A program made the position numbers and the translations under genes. A stretch of 64,000 bases of DNA from Hippasteria phrygiana. Lineage: Eukaryota > Echinodermata > Asteroidea > Valvatida > Goniasteridae. Below the pieces are notes generated by a model, which worked only from the letters and a program-made list of their open reading frames with translations, was not told the origin of the DNA and did not search any database. The stretch is from the NCBI GenBank assembly GCA_037893225.1, contig JAZGUH010000487.1, positions 1 through 64,000 on the forward strand. The letters run 5' to 3'. Positions 21,851-32,933 of the stretch are shown one piece after another. Position 1 is the stretch's first letter. Each line of letters starts with the position of its first letter.

Positions 21851-22458
21851 GTGACTATAACTTTGTGATTTTTTTTTAATCTTTGAGATAATGGCTTCCA
21901 AATTACAGCTGAAAATTTCAACTTGATGGATTTTTTCCTACAACGAATAATGGAGGAAAACTAAGGGGTGCTAAGGGGTGAGGAACGGGTGAGGAACATA
22001 GAGCTTGAAGGCACTGTTTAAGTAATCAAAGTGTTTTGTTGGGTCTTTGTGTTCAGTAAACATTCAGATTATTGCTGTCTATATCTTCTATTTTCCTCTC
22101 TAAACATAGAATCTAGAATTTCAAACTTCGCGGCTACATTTTAAAGCTTGGTCGTGACTTATTAAGCATGGTGGAAGATGCACAAAGGTTGATGAGCTGC
22201 CGGGCTTATTTTGAGTTTTCCTTATTTTGTGTACGCTGTCAAACCGGGACTTTTGCTGTTTCAAGGAGTTGGCGGGCCGCTAGATAGGTTCCATTTTTTT
22301 GCAGCTAAATAGTTTGTTGGAGTAACGTTTGGCTTTAATACTTTTTACCATGATAATCAAGGGGTATTAAATACTATTTTTTTCTTTCTTAAACCAGCTA
22401 TGTCCGCACTCTGACTGAAAATTTCAGTTCAATGGATTTCCCACTGAATGAATAAGCC

Positions 22459-22661
22459 AGTTCGGTATCTCAAAGGTCAAAAGTTATTCGGGATAAAATT
22501 GCTGACGTAATTTCACACCATGTTGCGCGAACGCCCATTCCGATTGAATTTAACACATGCGCGTTGTGCGACCACTTTTTGCGTTCGCACGCACGCATTA
22601 GGTCACACGGGTCATTCGGGATAAATGTCATTGTGCACATGCGCAGTTGAAATACCGAACT
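22459..22661. repeat. Small element with 15-bp inverted ends
   Basis: AGTTCGGTATCTCAA at 22459-22473 pairs with TTGAAATACCGAACT at 22647-22661 (one mismatch). The interior is CpG-rich compared with the surrounding intron. Possible miniature element of about 200 bp; no target duplication identified. Confidence 0.45.
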
Positions 22662-22962
22662 TGCTTAGTATGGAAGAACCATTGAACGAAAACATCACTT
22701 ACATGTACTACACTTTGCATCTGTTTGTCGTCCATTTTATTTTGTGCTATGTGTGAAGATTACCCTATGCATTAACTTACTACATATGTTACTTATCAGG
22801 GACCAATGTTTTGGTGGAATGTCAGTATGTTTCACTGAAAAGCTCATGACTTATCTAATGCTAACAAATTAGCAATTCAATTTGAAAATGTATTTTTTGG
22901 GGGTGCCATGCCCAAAAAGCACAGAGGGCATCTTTAAAGATTGCTTCTTGCGCGTTCCATAG

Positions 22963-23088
22963 ATCAAGCATTTACAGACAGAGCTTGAAGCACAGCGTGA
23001 GGCTAATGCCCGGGCTCCGACTACAACCATGAAGTCACTCGTGGAGAGACTGAGACATGACCTGGCACTGAAGGAGAAACAACACAAG
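22963..23088 (+). CDS. CEP290: CEP290 exon (42 codons)
   Basis: Acceptor TTCCATAG|ATC, donor CACAAG|GTTGGT, phase 0-0. Contains REANARAPTTTMKSLVERL, matching vertebrate KEANSRAPTTTMRNLVERL, followed by LALKEKQQ. Confidence 0.96.
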
Positions 23089-23347
23089 GTTGGTGTTTAT
23101 CATAAAGAGCTTTGATACACAAATATCTATTGGTGAGTATCAGAACTAATGATGTGCAAAAACACATTTCAGACTTTGCTCAATATAGTACAAACAGTTG
23201 CTTAACACAGAAAGTTGTGCTAAAGGGAAAAAAAGCTTACTGTCAAAAATTGCATGTGATATTTGTTGCTTGGGACGGGTCCACGGCTGATTCTTGTAAA
23301 GCAGGAAAGTTCCACGATACTGACACCTGGTTCGATTGGTCTTGTAG

Positions 23348-23485
23348 TCTCTGAGCCAGGCGCTTCTGAAGTTGAGAGCCGATATGGTGGATACAGCCCA
23401 GCAGAATGTCAAAGCCAATGCAGAGGATCAGGAGCAACAGATCAATGTGCAGCAACTGCTGGAGAAGGAGACTAAGCACATCAAG
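23348..23485 (+). CDS. CEP290: CEP290 exon (46 codons)
   Basis: Acceptor GGTCTTGTAG|TCT, donor ATCAAG|GTAAAC, phase 0-0. Starts SLSQALLKLRADM, matching vertebrate ALSRALLELRAEM, and contains INVQQLLEKETKHIK, matching LNVQQIVDRHTRELK. The TAG acceptor was chosen over a later CAG because it restores the conserved first residues. Confidence 0.94.
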
Positions 23486-23547
23486 GTAAACCAAAAAACC
23501 CAAATGAATCCCAGTATCCAAGTAACTGTTAACCCTAACATACATAA

Positions 23548-23770
23548 ATCCGTCAAAATCCTCTTCTTGGTTTGGAGGATTTCGGCGGATTCAGGATACC
23601 TCCATATTGAAACTTGGGGGATTTTGATGGATTGAGGATTGTAAGCCTAGCGTTACTGCAGGATTTTGATGGATTCAGGATACCTCCATATTGAGCAATC
23701 ACCAAAACCAACTTTTTGTGCATGTCAAAATAGGTGGATTTTGGCGGATTCAGGATACTTTCTAGTCAAG
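23548..23770. repeat. Short tandem repeat in CEP290 intron
   Basis: Three imperfect copies of ggattttgatggattcagg followed by atacctccatattga, spaced by 60-100 bp. Confidence 0.6.
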
Positions 23771-23890
23771 TTACCCAAGGAAGGAAAGAAAGGGTTAAGA
23801 AAGGATTTTTAAAGTGAACAAAGAAAACAAATTGAAGTCATTTACATAAAAATCAGTCTTTTTAATAATTTTTGTTTCCATTTGCTGAAG

Positions 23891-23998
23891 GAGCAACTGG
23901 ATGTATCACGGGGCAAGCTGGACACCGCCAGGAAGGAGCTGAAGAAACACAAAGCGCAGTCCTCCGCTCTCAGCGAAGAGATTAAGGAACTCAAAGAG
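23891..23998 (+). CDS. CEP290: CEP290 exon (36 codons)
   Basis: Acceptor TTGCTGAAG|GAG, donor AAAGAG|GTAGTA, phase 0-0. Lysine/glutamate-rich coiled coil (LDTARKELKKHKAQSSALS). Conservation is by pattern rather than identity, with position and phase supporting it. Confidence 0.9.
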
Positions 23999-24189
23999 GT
24001 AGTAAAACAGTGTTATCATTCATACACCTACCAATGGTAAGACACACTGTACAACCCCTGGGTAGAGTGCGCCATTGTGCGGAGATAGTTTATATTTTGG
24101 TGTGTAGTGTTGCACTGCCATGTCCCGAAAATGATGTGAAAATTGTACACTTTGAGATTGTTCACATTGGAATTTGTATTGTTTGTTGA

Positions 24190-24250
24190 CAAGAGCCTAA
24201 GCTGGGCGTGAACCTGCCAATGCTGGGAGGTCGCAGGTTCAAGCCCTTCT
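24190..24250 (+). repeat. tRNA-like B-box fragment
   Basis: GGAGGTCGCAGGTTCAAGCCC matches the T-arm/B-box of tRNA-derived repeats. The A-box side is not recognisable, so this is a fragment. Confidence 0.4.
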
Positions 24251-24737
24251 TTTGTCAATAGAGCTATGAAGAAATGACGTCAAACCGTATTAATTACGTT
24301 TGCCAAGTGAGGACGTGCAGACAGATTACCACGTCGTAGTATATGGTTTCTCCAACGAAATGTACATTGTACATGGATGCCAATTTTGAGGATTATTTTT
24401 ATTTTTATTTGTGACCTAAAGGAAACTGTTGATGTTTACTCATGAGTTTGTCGCAAAAACAGGTAGAAATTGACGTGATTTCAACTCGTTTGTACAGAAA
24501 TGTATGCCGTGATACCATGGCACACTGTTCCGTTCTCACCTGGCTGCACAAATGTATCGAGGTAAACGTGGTGTGACATCGCTTCTTTGTAAGCTTATTT
24601 TCTTCATTCACTCTAAAAAAAAATGTATTAATTGTAGCACTTTACTGAGTGATTCGTGTTTATAACATAGAAAAGACTGCAAACATCTCTAAATATACTG
24701 TGTCATTTTTAATGGTGTGTTTTTGTTCCTTTCGTAG

Positions 24738-24830
24738 GGTTTACAAGCCAAGGCGTCTGCGTTGCACAAACTCCACGATGAGCACAAGAAGTTGCAGCTG
24801 AAAATGGAAGAGCAGGCCAGAGGTCATAAG
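24738..24830 (+). CDS. CEP290: CEP290 exon (31 codons)
   Basis: Acceptor CCTTTCGTAG|GGT, encodes GLQAKASALHKLHDEHKKLQ onward. The 3' end is uncertain: AAG|GTCAGA fits phase 0 but is a weak donor, and GAG|GTCATA nine bases earlier also keeps frame. Confidence 0.82.
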
Positions 24831-25451
24831 GTCAGAGGTCACAGAATTGTTCTTAACGTATTTTAAATAGTCAACAAATTGTTCTGATTGATTTTAGGCT
24901 GGCAGTGTCTGTAAAAGATCGGATTTAATTTTCAAAATATAGAATTTTGGTGCCTCTAAATTAGATAAATAGAGGACAGTAAATATGTGGACAATGATAG
25001 TTAAACTTCAATCAAGATAAAAGTTAAAACTTCTGTTTCAACTGTTGAAATCAAAATCATTTTTCTCAAAGATGACAGCATTTCAGACGGAAAATATGTC
25101 CTACAAGGATTTGCACTAGTATTGTCTTTATAAACAGTGATTAATTGAAACTAATCATTTTTTTTTATTATTCGTCAAACAATCCACAAGGGAAACTGTT
25201 TGTTTATTGATAATTACCAAAGCTATATTTTACTTTTAAACAACTTTACATCAATGGAAAAAATGGATTTTTTGAAACAGAGCAATTTGCTTCAATAACC
25301 TAGAATTCCTTTCTATAAAATATGTCCCCTCCAAATGGTGTTATTACAAGGCCCTCCATTTCCTCAAAATTATTGCCTGTTGCAAGGAGCAGTCATCAGC
25401 TGGTATAGGAAGAAATGCTTTCACTGTCAGAATTGTTCATTTGACCCCTAG
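24831..25451. other. CEP290 intron, nothing recognised
   Basis: AT-rich intron. The only repeat sign is tcgtcaaacaatccacaagg at 25173-25192, which resembles the start of the 313-bp array units at 26171. Confidence 0.55.
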
Positions 25452-25586
25452 GTTGAGGAGCCTGAGAGAGGGCCGTCTACCAAGGTGGACAAGCTCAAGA
25501 AACAGATGCAGTCACTGCAGGAACAGCTCCAACAAGCGAAGGGGTCAGATGCCAAAGCTGTGACCTCTGACCCCAAGAAGGAACAG
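25452..25586 (+). CDS. CEP290: CEP290 exon (45 codons)
   Basis: Acceptor TTGACCCCTAG|GTT, donor GAACAG|GTAGGC, phase 0-0. Encodes VDKLKKQMQSLQEQLQQAKG, in the position of vertebrate IEELQRKVKKLENQLEG. Confidence 0.92.
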
Positions 25587-25982
25587 GTAGGCCACAAGGA
25601 TGACATGTAAATGGGTATTTCCACACTAATGGGGTACAATTGACTCCAAATTTGGGATTTGAGATTTGAGAGGGGGACACTGGAGGGTACAACAAAGCAA
25701 GATATTTTGTTCAGTTGTTTCCTGTACATTTCTGAGGCAGCAATGATCACGTGTACAAAAAATATAGAGTACTTTCTGTATACTTTAGAAATTACAGGGG
25801 TCGTAAATAATTACGTAGGTAACATGGACAGAATTTTTGCTATAAATTGATAGGACACTAATTATCATGTGCATGAATTTACCCAAATGTCATCTCATTT
25901 ATATCCATAACCCACTCAAGATTGCTAACAGCCAAAATAAACACAATTTTCTTGGTCTTTAAGACATTTATATGTACATGTA

Positions 25983-26038
25983 ACGTACGTAACATGGACA
26001 GAAATTTTGTGACAAAGTTCTGTCCATGTTACGTACGT
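25983..26038. repeat. 21-bp inverted repeat with ACGTACGT ends
   Basis: The arm starting acgtacgtaacatggacag (25983-26003) is repeated in inverse at 26018-26038 with a 14-bp loop. Related single arms occur near 25813 and 27578, so it is a repeat end that brackets the 313-bp array. Confidence 0.8.
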
Positions 26039-26170
26039 AATATTTTGCACATAATACCCTGTGACGTCTGAAATATACAGTAGATTGTTGTAGTTTTTAC
26101 AGGTAACAATGCTGTAGGGATAAGAATGAAAAGTCACAATATTTGGTAATACATTTATTGTAATTATTAC

Positions 26171-27466
26171 TTCGTCACACAATCCACAAGGGAAACTGAC
26201 TAGGTAAATTTGAATACATTTTCAAAGTGAACAAAGAAACTGGCACGAGCGGGATTCGAACCTGCGACCTCCGGGTTACCGTACCGGCGCTCTACCAACT
26301 GAGCTATCTTGCCCTATGTTGGCGGTCTCCCAAATTGTCAGTATCTTTGTTCGAGTGGGCGCTAGTCAGAAGTCATAAACCCAGAATGCCGTGTAGCCAG
26401 GGATCACACCCAATTTTACGATACAACCTGGGAAGCGACATTGTGGAGATCACTCAATGAGGATACGACTTTTTAACTTATAATTCGTCACACAATCCAC
26501 AAGGGAAACTGACTAGGTAAATTTGAATACATTTTCAAAGTGAACAAAGAAACTGGCACGAGCGGGATTCGAACCTGCGACCTCCGGGTTACCGTACCGG
26601 CGCTCTACCAACTGAGCTATCTTGCCCTATGTTGGCGGTCTCCCAAATTGTCAGTATCTTTGTTCGAGTGGGCGCTAGTCAGAAGTCATAAACCCAGAAT
26701 GCCGTGTAGCCAGGGATCACACCCAATTTTACGATACAACCTGGGAAGCGACATTGTGGAGATCACTCAATGAGGATACGACTTTTTAACTTATAATTCG
26801 TCACACAATCCACAAGGGAAACTGACTAGGTAAATTTGAATACATTTTCAAAGTGAACAAAGAAACTGGCACGAGCGGGATTCGAACCTGCGACCTCCGG
26901 GTTACCGTACCGGCGCTCTACCAACTGAGCTATCTTGCCCTATGTTGGCGGTCTCCCAAATTGTCAGTATCTTTGTTCGAGTGGGCGCTAGTCAGAAGTC
27001 ATAAACCCAGAATGCCGTGTAGCCAGGGATCACACCCAATTTTACGATACAACCTGGGAAGCGACATTGTGGAGATCACTCAATGAGGATACGACTTTTT
27101 AACTTATAATTCGTCACACAATCCACAAGGGAAACTGACTAGGTAAATTTGAATACATTTTCAAAGTGAACAAAGAAACTGGCACGAGCGGGATTCGAAC
27201 CTGCGACCTCCGGGTTACCGTACCGGCGCTCTACCAACTGAGCTATCTTGCCCTATGTTGGCGGTCTCCCAAATTGTCAGTATCTTTGTTCGAGTGGGCG
27301 CTAGTCAGAAGTCATAAACCCAGAATGCCGTGTAGCCAGGGATCACACCCAATTTTACGATACAACCTGGGAAGCGACATTGTGGAGATCACTCAATGAG
27401 GATACGACTTTTTAACTTATAATTCGTCACACAATCCACAAGGGAAACTGACTAGGTAAATTTGAA
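26171..27466 (-). repeat. Four 313-bp tandem copies of a tRNA-containing repeat
   Basis: Units begin ttcgtcacacaatccacaag at 26171, 26484, 26797 and 27110, with a fifth start at 27423 that breaks at 27466. Copies look identical. On the minus strand each contains a tRNA-like module: A-box TAGCTCAGTTGGTAGAGC and perfect B-box GGTTCGAATCC. Acceptor-stem pairing is poor and U33 is absent, so it is not a working tRNA. The rest of the unit lies upstream of the tRNA module relative to its transcription. Confidence 0.95.
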
Positions 27467-27548
27467 GGTAGAGCGCCGGTACGGTAACCCGGAGGTCGCA
27501 GGTTCGAATCCCGCTCGTGCCAGTTTCTTTGTTCACTTTGAAAATGTA
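27467..27548 (+). repeat. Inverted tRNA-module fragment closing the 313-bp array
   Basis: Starts abruptly at ggtagagcgccggtacgg inside the tRNA A-box/D-arm and runs to cactttgaaaatgt in + orientation, opposite to the array. The sharp junction at 27466/27467 marks a rearrangement breakpoint. Confidence 0.85.
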
Positions 27549-28002
27549 ATTATTACTTATCAGTATTAACAAACTTTCTGTCCACGCTACGTACGTAGCA
27601 TTCTGAGCATACATATCTTGTCAAATTTGCCTGGAAAGTCTTAAATTCTTTGTGAGCACAATCCTCACCAATAGGGGGAATGTACAAGGGGAAAAGAGGA
27701 CAACCAAATGGATATTATTATCCTGCTTCATTTCCCAATCCCATGTCACACTTTTGTACCCCTTTACTGTGGAAAGACCCAAATATTATTCTGTCACATG
27801 CAAAAGACACAAACAAGTCATTGTGCAGAACCATATGGAAAAAGAAATGGCTTGAACGGATCTGGACAGTGCATTGGATCTGAATTATTGAATTCCTTCT
27901 GAAGTTTACATTAAATGTGCCTGAATGTGACCCCAATATGAGTTGGAAGTCATCAAACAGTTTTAAGTGTTTTGCTCTTGAACCACGTGTGATTGTACAG
28001 GG

Positions 28003-28225
28003 CAGGGGTGAGATTTGTCGGGATTTTTCCCGATTTCAGGATTTGTTTGTCGGGATTTCAGAATTTTTAAAGAATCCCTTTTGCAATCTGGAATTCCTGA
28101 GGTGTTGTCCTAAAGGTGTTTTTACCTGTAAAAGTAAATATAGACCAATAAAAACGGACATTTTAAGAGGGTGCCTTTAGGCAAATATTTCGTGGAATTT
28201 TCATTTTTGGCCAATCTCACCCCTG
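28003..28225 (+). mobile_element. Family C MITE, copy 2
   Basis: CAGGGGTGAGATTTG to GCCAATCTCACCCCTG, the best-preserved ends of the family in this window. Confidence 0.75.
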
Positions 28226-28310
28226 ACAGGGGAAGGGGAATTCAATGTTAAGTGAACAAAATTTGATAACATTTCTTCAAAAAGTTGATCACCTTCCAAA
28301 AATAATTTAA

Positions 28311-28350
28311 CCCCCCCCCCCCCAACCCACCTATTTTTTTTTGGGGGGGG
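28311..28350. repeat. C13 ... G8 homopolymer pair
   Basis: A run of 13 C (28311-28323), a short A/T-rich spacer and 8 G, able to pair. The same design recurs at 43557-43597, suggesting a shared repeat rather than two chance runs. Confidence 0.6.
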
Positions 28351-28736
28351 AAAGAAGTTCAGGAAAAAACTTTTCTCAACTATTGTTGCCAATTATTGAA
28401 GTAGCTTTGCCTGTCTAGCCAAGCACTGAGCACTGGTTATTTAAACCAGCATTTTGGGGCAAAACTGTCAAAAGTGAAAACGGGACTTGTGGCACGTTCA
28501 CTTAATAACGCTGGTTCTTGTAAGAGCCACACTTCCCTTATTTTTTAGAGGTAGTTACTTTACAAGGTGGACTGCAAGCATTCCTCTTTTTAAGTTTGTT
28601 TTATTGAATACAGCCAAATAAAAGGCGCGAAACCACTTGAGGTAAAAGCCGATTGGAAAAATAGGAATACGGGAAAAAGACTATGACTAAGCAAAGAAAA
28701 GTCAATACAGGTATCACAGTCCCAGCTATTGTCTGA

Positions 28737-29011
28737 CACGGGTAAGATTTGTTAGGATTTTTCCTGATTTCAGGATTTTTTGGTCAGGATTTTTACCCCT
28801 TTCAGAATTGTTAAAGAATCTCTTTTGAAATCTGGAACACTTGAAGGTGTTTTTCCTGGTAAAAGTGGATATAGACCAATAGAAAGGAGTATTTTAAGGG
28901 GTGCATTTAGGCAAATACAAACCATAGACCCTATGTTGCTCTGGGGTCCTCAGCAACCCCGAAACACTGCAGATTTCGTGGATTTTTCATTTTCGCCTAA
29001 TCTCACGCCTG
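28737..29011 (+). mobile_element. Family C MITE, diverged copy
   Basis: Same interior (ttgaaatctgg .. gtgtttttcctggtaaaag .. tatagaccaat) with decayed ends (ACGGGTAAGATTTG and CTAATCTCACGCCT). Confidence 0.65.
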
Positions 29012-29207
29012 GTCCGACTACCAGCTAACAGGCTACCAGCTACCGGGCTACTCTTTATGATGAAAGGTGTCTGTTCACATTGCTCTTGTCAAATACAGAA
29101 GGAAAACATTGTTCAGGGAGGGAGTTCCACAAGGTCATGACCCTTGTGGAAAAAACTACCTTCCGATGCTCGAGGCTAGATTTCGATTTCCCTTTGTATT
29201 TTCAAAG

Positions 29208-29350
29208 AGCGCAGCAGAGGTTGCCAAGTGGGAGGAGGGAAAGAAATGGGAGAAGCGAGTCGAGAGTCTGAGGACCAAGCTGAGAGACAGGGACAAAGAG
29301 ATCGAACAGCTACAGAAGGCCAATAAGATGATGAAGGAGGCCCTCAATAG
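29208..29350 (+). CDS. CEP290: CEP290 exon (143 nt)
   Basis: Acceptor TATTTTCAAAG|AGC, donor AATAG|GTGAGA, phase 0 in and 2 out. Contains AKWEEGKKWEKRVESLRTKL, matching vertebrate IRWEEGKKWQAKIEGIRNKL. The AAG acceptor is inferred from frame. Confidence 0.93.
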
Positions 29351-29699
29351 GTGAGATACGGGCAGGGCTGGCACAGCCTCAACCTAAAAAACAATAATTT
29401 TGAAACGGATTCTAAGGGTCGTAGTATAGGCAGCCCTGGTCGTGGTGATTTTAGTAGTTAGATAACGGGGGTCAGATGTTGAAAATGGACATTTTTGATA
29501 CAGGGATTCCGACCCTTGTATTTCTGGTAAAGAAAACGGGTTCTGTAAAACGTACGTCACTTTAGCTCACAAGACTGAAGAAACCAAGTGGAGAGAAGAT
29601 GATGAATAAACGCTTCAATTTTAGAGGTGAGAGGAGAACAGGAGAAAGTTATTCTAGGGGTACATTCACAAAATCAGGTCGGGATATTACCCCTTCTGG

Positions 29700-29840
29700 T
29701 CGGCTGTACTTTAATGGGTGCTGGTAAGCCAGTACGGCTTGTGTAGCCAAGTGTAATGCAAACAATAGACAAACAATGGATTGAGTAGATGCAGGAATGC
29801 GCATATAGACAACTGGTCAGGTGGTCTTTTTCAAGAGGTT
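29700..29840 (-). mobile_element. Family A MITE, partial reverse copy
   Basis: Contains caggaatgcgcatatagac, actggtcaggtggtctttttc and ggtgctggtaagccagtacgg in the reverse order of family A. Confidence 0.6.
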
Positions 29841-29964
29841 AAAAATTAATTCATGTGTCAGCTGCCGGTGACGTTCGAGCCCAGTCCACAAAGGTAGAAG
29901 TACGGAAAATGCAGAAAAATATTGGGAACATTTTTTTAAAACTTGCATAAATATTCCTTTACAG

Positions 29965-30079
29965 AGCAGAGAGGATCAAGCCTACCACATCAACAAAATT
30001 AGAGTCGACAAGGAAGACCATGACCTCTGACCCAGCCATCGAGGAATTGAAGAGACGGAATTACGAGCTGGAGGAAGAG
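29965..30079 (+). CDS. CEP290: CEP290 exon (115 nt)
   Basis: Acceptor TTCCTTTACAG|A completes the split Arg codon. Contains MTSDPAIEELKRRNYELEEE, in the position of vertebrate LESEKELEELKKRNLDLEND. Donor GAAGAG|GTATGT is strong. Confidence 0.93.
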
Positions 30080-30116
30080 GTATGTGTACTTGAGAGATGG
30101 TGGCTGGGTTTTTTGC

Positions 30117-30386
30117 AGGGGTGAGATTTCGCAGGATTTTTCCTAAATTTCAGGATTTTTGGTGAGATGTCTTTCTTATTTCTGGAAGATTTTTTGTTGC
30201 TACTCAAATTGATTTTATCATTCCAAAATGACCTCTGCAACCTTTAATCACCCTATCTTGTGCAATTCTGAACTTTATCTTTTGGTAGAAAATGCAGTTT
30301 TTCTTGTGCAATTTTCAGCAACGCCATGCAGTTTAAACGCCTCTAAATCTTTTGTGCATTTTTCATTTTTTCTCAAATCTCACCCC
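30117..30386 (+). mobile_element. Family C-like MITE with different interior
   Basis: Ends CAGGGGTGAGATTTC and CTCAAATCTCACCCC match family C. The interior (atcattccaaaatgacct .. tagaaaatgcag) instead resembles repeats at 46100-46330 and 48085-48330, so this may be a second subfamily. Confidence 0.6.
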
Positions 30387-30619
30387 GGCTATTGATTAGC
30401 TTAAACGTGCAATGAATCCGGTTTCTACACTTAACCTGACGCCAAATTTGGAGCCGGCTTTAGCTTGCCATCAGTAAAATTGTACGAGCTTCATGTATAG
30501 TAATCATATAAGCTAGTTTCTTTCTAAACACCGTTAGTGCTTTATGTTTTTGCAATTAATCAAATAATGAATTTCAAATTATCCTCTGGCAATCAATATT
30601 TGTTGTGCTTCGTACCCAG

Positions 30620-30757
30620 GTGGTATCGTTGAAGCGCAAACAAGCCCTCGGCCAAGGGGCATTACTGGAGGATGTGCAACAGCAAAACAAACAGCTAACG
30701 GAGAAGTTGGACATGATGGAACGCGAAATGATGAGAAGGCTGGCCAAAACTACAGAG
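30620..30757 (+). CDS. CEP290: CEP290 exon (46 codons)
   Basis: Acceptor CGTACCCAG|GTG, donor ACAGAG|GTACTA, phase 0-0. Contains LLEDVQQQNKQLTEKLDMME, matching vertebrate VVEDLHLQNRYLQEKLHALE. Confidence 0.94.
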
Positions 30758-30955
30758 GTACTAGCTGTCAAGCAGAATCACTTGGGCTTTGTCCAACTTT
30801 TGTTTTTAGACCCCCATTTAAGTTTCAGGTGTATCGTTGTACGGCTCTAACAGCAATTGAGAGACAAATGCTTCAGATATCGTTTATTTATGTGGTGACC
30901 TTCAGAACGGAAGAATAAATGTAACGTTTCTACAACTCTGGACTTTTCACAACAG

Positions 30956-31219
30956 TCTGAAAGTGGACCGAGTACCAGGATGACTGGTGACAACCAGCAG
31001 GAGCAGGAACTTCAGAAGCAGATCCTGGAGCTATCCCAGGAGAACCTGGAGCTACGGTTTGATGCCGAGCAGGCCAAGCGGGATGTACCGAGGCTCAAGC
31101 AACGCATCGAGGACCTACAAAGATACAACCAGGCGCTGAAGGCCGACCTGGAGCAGGAAAGGGAGAGAGGGAAGGGCAGGCCGCCATCGGCTGCCAGCTC
31201 CAGCATGGGACTCCGGAAG
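30956..31219 (+). CDS. CEP290: CEP290 exon (88 codons)
   Basis: Acceptor CACAACAG|TCT, donor CGGAAG|GTATTT, phase 0-0. Contains QEQELQKQILELSQENLELR, matching vertebrate REQELQKENLKLSSENIELK. Ends in a low-complexity stretch (GRPPSAASSSMG) where vertebrate proteins carry GHVRGSGRSG. Confidence 0.95.
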
Positions 31220-31840
31220 GTATTTCACACCCGGTGCTCATTAGCATATTGCCATCTGATTGGTCACACACCCGTGATGTCATAATGTTGCTGGAGCTTG
31301 CCAGATGTAATTGGGTCCTACGAAATGAGTCTTAAAGTCATTTTTTGACTTGTTAGTTTTTTGCTTGCATTGGATAGAGCATTCTGATATATCACTCAGT
31401 TTGACATCCTGATGAATATGGACATTATGTGGGTGAAAACCTTGACAGTTTCTATTGATTTCCACAGTATAAGTCGTGTTTAAGGGGCTGTAGCTGAAAA
31501 GTAACTCTGGTGACTTGTGACTCATTTTGTTGGGTTGGGTCACAAATGCTGTCCATGTTTTTCTATTTTTTTTTTTTATTCCATAATTTGAAAATAATTG
31601 TTTTGGAGTACTATTTGCCATACTATTTACATTAAAATATGTAAAAAGTTGGAAGAATTAATTCCATTGAGCAAGGGATGTGAAGGAATGCATTCAGCAG
31701 ATTGCTTAATTGATTTCAAGTGGTGGTCTTGCATGCAGTGATGCCAATGTTTGAGGGTTTTCTCAGATTTCTGCAACAGCTTGTGATAAAGCGTCCCACA
31801 TTTCTTATCTGATTGATCTGATAGGCAAAAGCCTTATGCA
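31220..31840. other. CEP290 intron, nothing recognised
   Basis: No exon, inverted ends or tandem repeats seen in this stretch. Confidence 0.5.
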
Positions 31841-31854
31841 AGGTCAATAGAGCG

Positions 31855-31930
31855 GACACTATTCAGCAACGGACACTTTTCAGCAACGGACACTTTTCAG
31901 CAACGGACACTTTTCAGCAACAGACACCTT
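31855..31930 (+). repeat. 17-bp minisatellite
   Basis: About four copies of cagcaacggacactttt in tandem, with a first imperfect unit (ggacactatt). Confidence 0.9.
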
Positions 31931-31969
31931 TTGGCATGATGCCAGCTAGGGAGTCCCACACCTTCTACT

Positions 31970-32030
31970 TACTAGCGCAGATGTCTTAACCGCTCGACCA
32001 CCGAGCTTGCCAGGGTCAGTTGGCAAATTC
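31970..32030 (-). repeat. tRNA-derived SINE fragment (Leu/Ser-like head), reverse
   Basis: On the minus strand reads CTGGCAAGCTCGGTGGTCGAGCGGTTAAG, the same tRNA-like head as at 9711-9790 but better preserved. Confidence 0.65.
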
Positions 32031-32105
32031 AAGGAGTAAATCTTGCTTCTTCGGCAGTTTGGACTTCAAATATTCAAGCAAGCTATGATGCAAGCACATA
32101 ATAGG

Positions 32106-32708
32106 CATTCATAAATGCCTCAGCGAGTTTCACTATCCCTATTGGTCGAGAGCCTGTCACGTGGGTGTATTTAAACGGTTGTTTAAACACGGCGCGTCAT
32201 AACCAGCTGTTCTGGGAGAGCGTAGTACAAAGAATATTGGAGCTGAATTTTCGGCCTGACTAGGCCTTCATCTGAGCTGGGAGAGCGTAGTAGGTGCGCG
32301 CACAAGATGTACTGAACTTCATAATGTAAGACAACGCTAATGCACGTGTATAAAACGCTGCATCTTGTGCGTGTGCACACGCGACAGACGGGCGCGGAGC
32401 GCCTTCACGCGCTCACAAGGCCGATACGTACGCATGTGTTGTACTGAGCAAATGGGAGAAAAAGTGGGGTGAACTAAAAGCTTCGCATTTTGTCCTTTTG
32501 ACGGGAGGTTTTTGCATTTTTCGTAAGAAGGCATTTATGAATGGGGAAAAAAATGTGATGACCCGATCTTTACCAGTCAATAATAACCTTAAAGGGTCGT
32601 GACCGTTGTTAATGTACCTCGCCTTCGGCTCGGCCCATTAACAGCGGTCACGCCCCTCCTCGGTTATTATTGACGTGGTAAAGACCGGGTCATCACACTT
32701 TTATCCCC
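32106..32708. mobile_element. Hairpin-bearing DNA element, copy 1
   Basis: Two joined parts. The first is bounded by a perfect 15-bp inverted repeat CATTCATAAATGCCT / AGGCATTTATGAATG (32106-32120 and 32529-32543) and contains GTATAAAACGCTGC. The second is a 166-bp palindrome (32543-32708) with tip CCTCGCCTTCGGCTCGG and arms ending GGGGA-AAAA-TGTGATG / CATCACACTTTTATCCCC. Whole-unit copies at 55893-56451 and 56464-58397 show it is a mobile family. Confidence 0.85.
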
Positions 32709-32765
32709 TTATTATTTATACACTGTGCCAAATAACATTCTTTATTCTCCATGTTTTCTGCTTAG

Positions 32766-32933
32766 TCTCTCGGTTCCAGTGGCAAGACGGTGCCCGAGCT
32801 GGAACGCACCATCGGCTTGATGAAGAAGGTTGTAGAGCGTGTGCAAAGGGAGAACGAAGAACTGAAGAAAACGCCGGGGGTGACGGTCCAAACAGAGATA
32901 CACGGACTGCAAGAGGAAAACCAAAACCTAAAG
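32766..32933 (+). CDS. CEP290: CEP290 exon (56 codons)
   Basis: Acceptor TTTCTGCTTAG|TCT, donor CTAAAG|GTATGG, phase 0-0. Contains SGKTVPELERTIGLMKKVVE, almost identical to vertebrate SGKTIPELEKTIGLMKKVVE. A 166-bp DNA hairpin ends only 57 bp upstream of the acceptor. Confidence 0.97.

Noticed and set aside
26223..27540. Functional tRNA genes in the 313-bp array
   Set aside because: A- and B-boxes are good, but the acceptor stem does not pair and the anticodon loop lacks U33, so these are tRNA-derived repeats.
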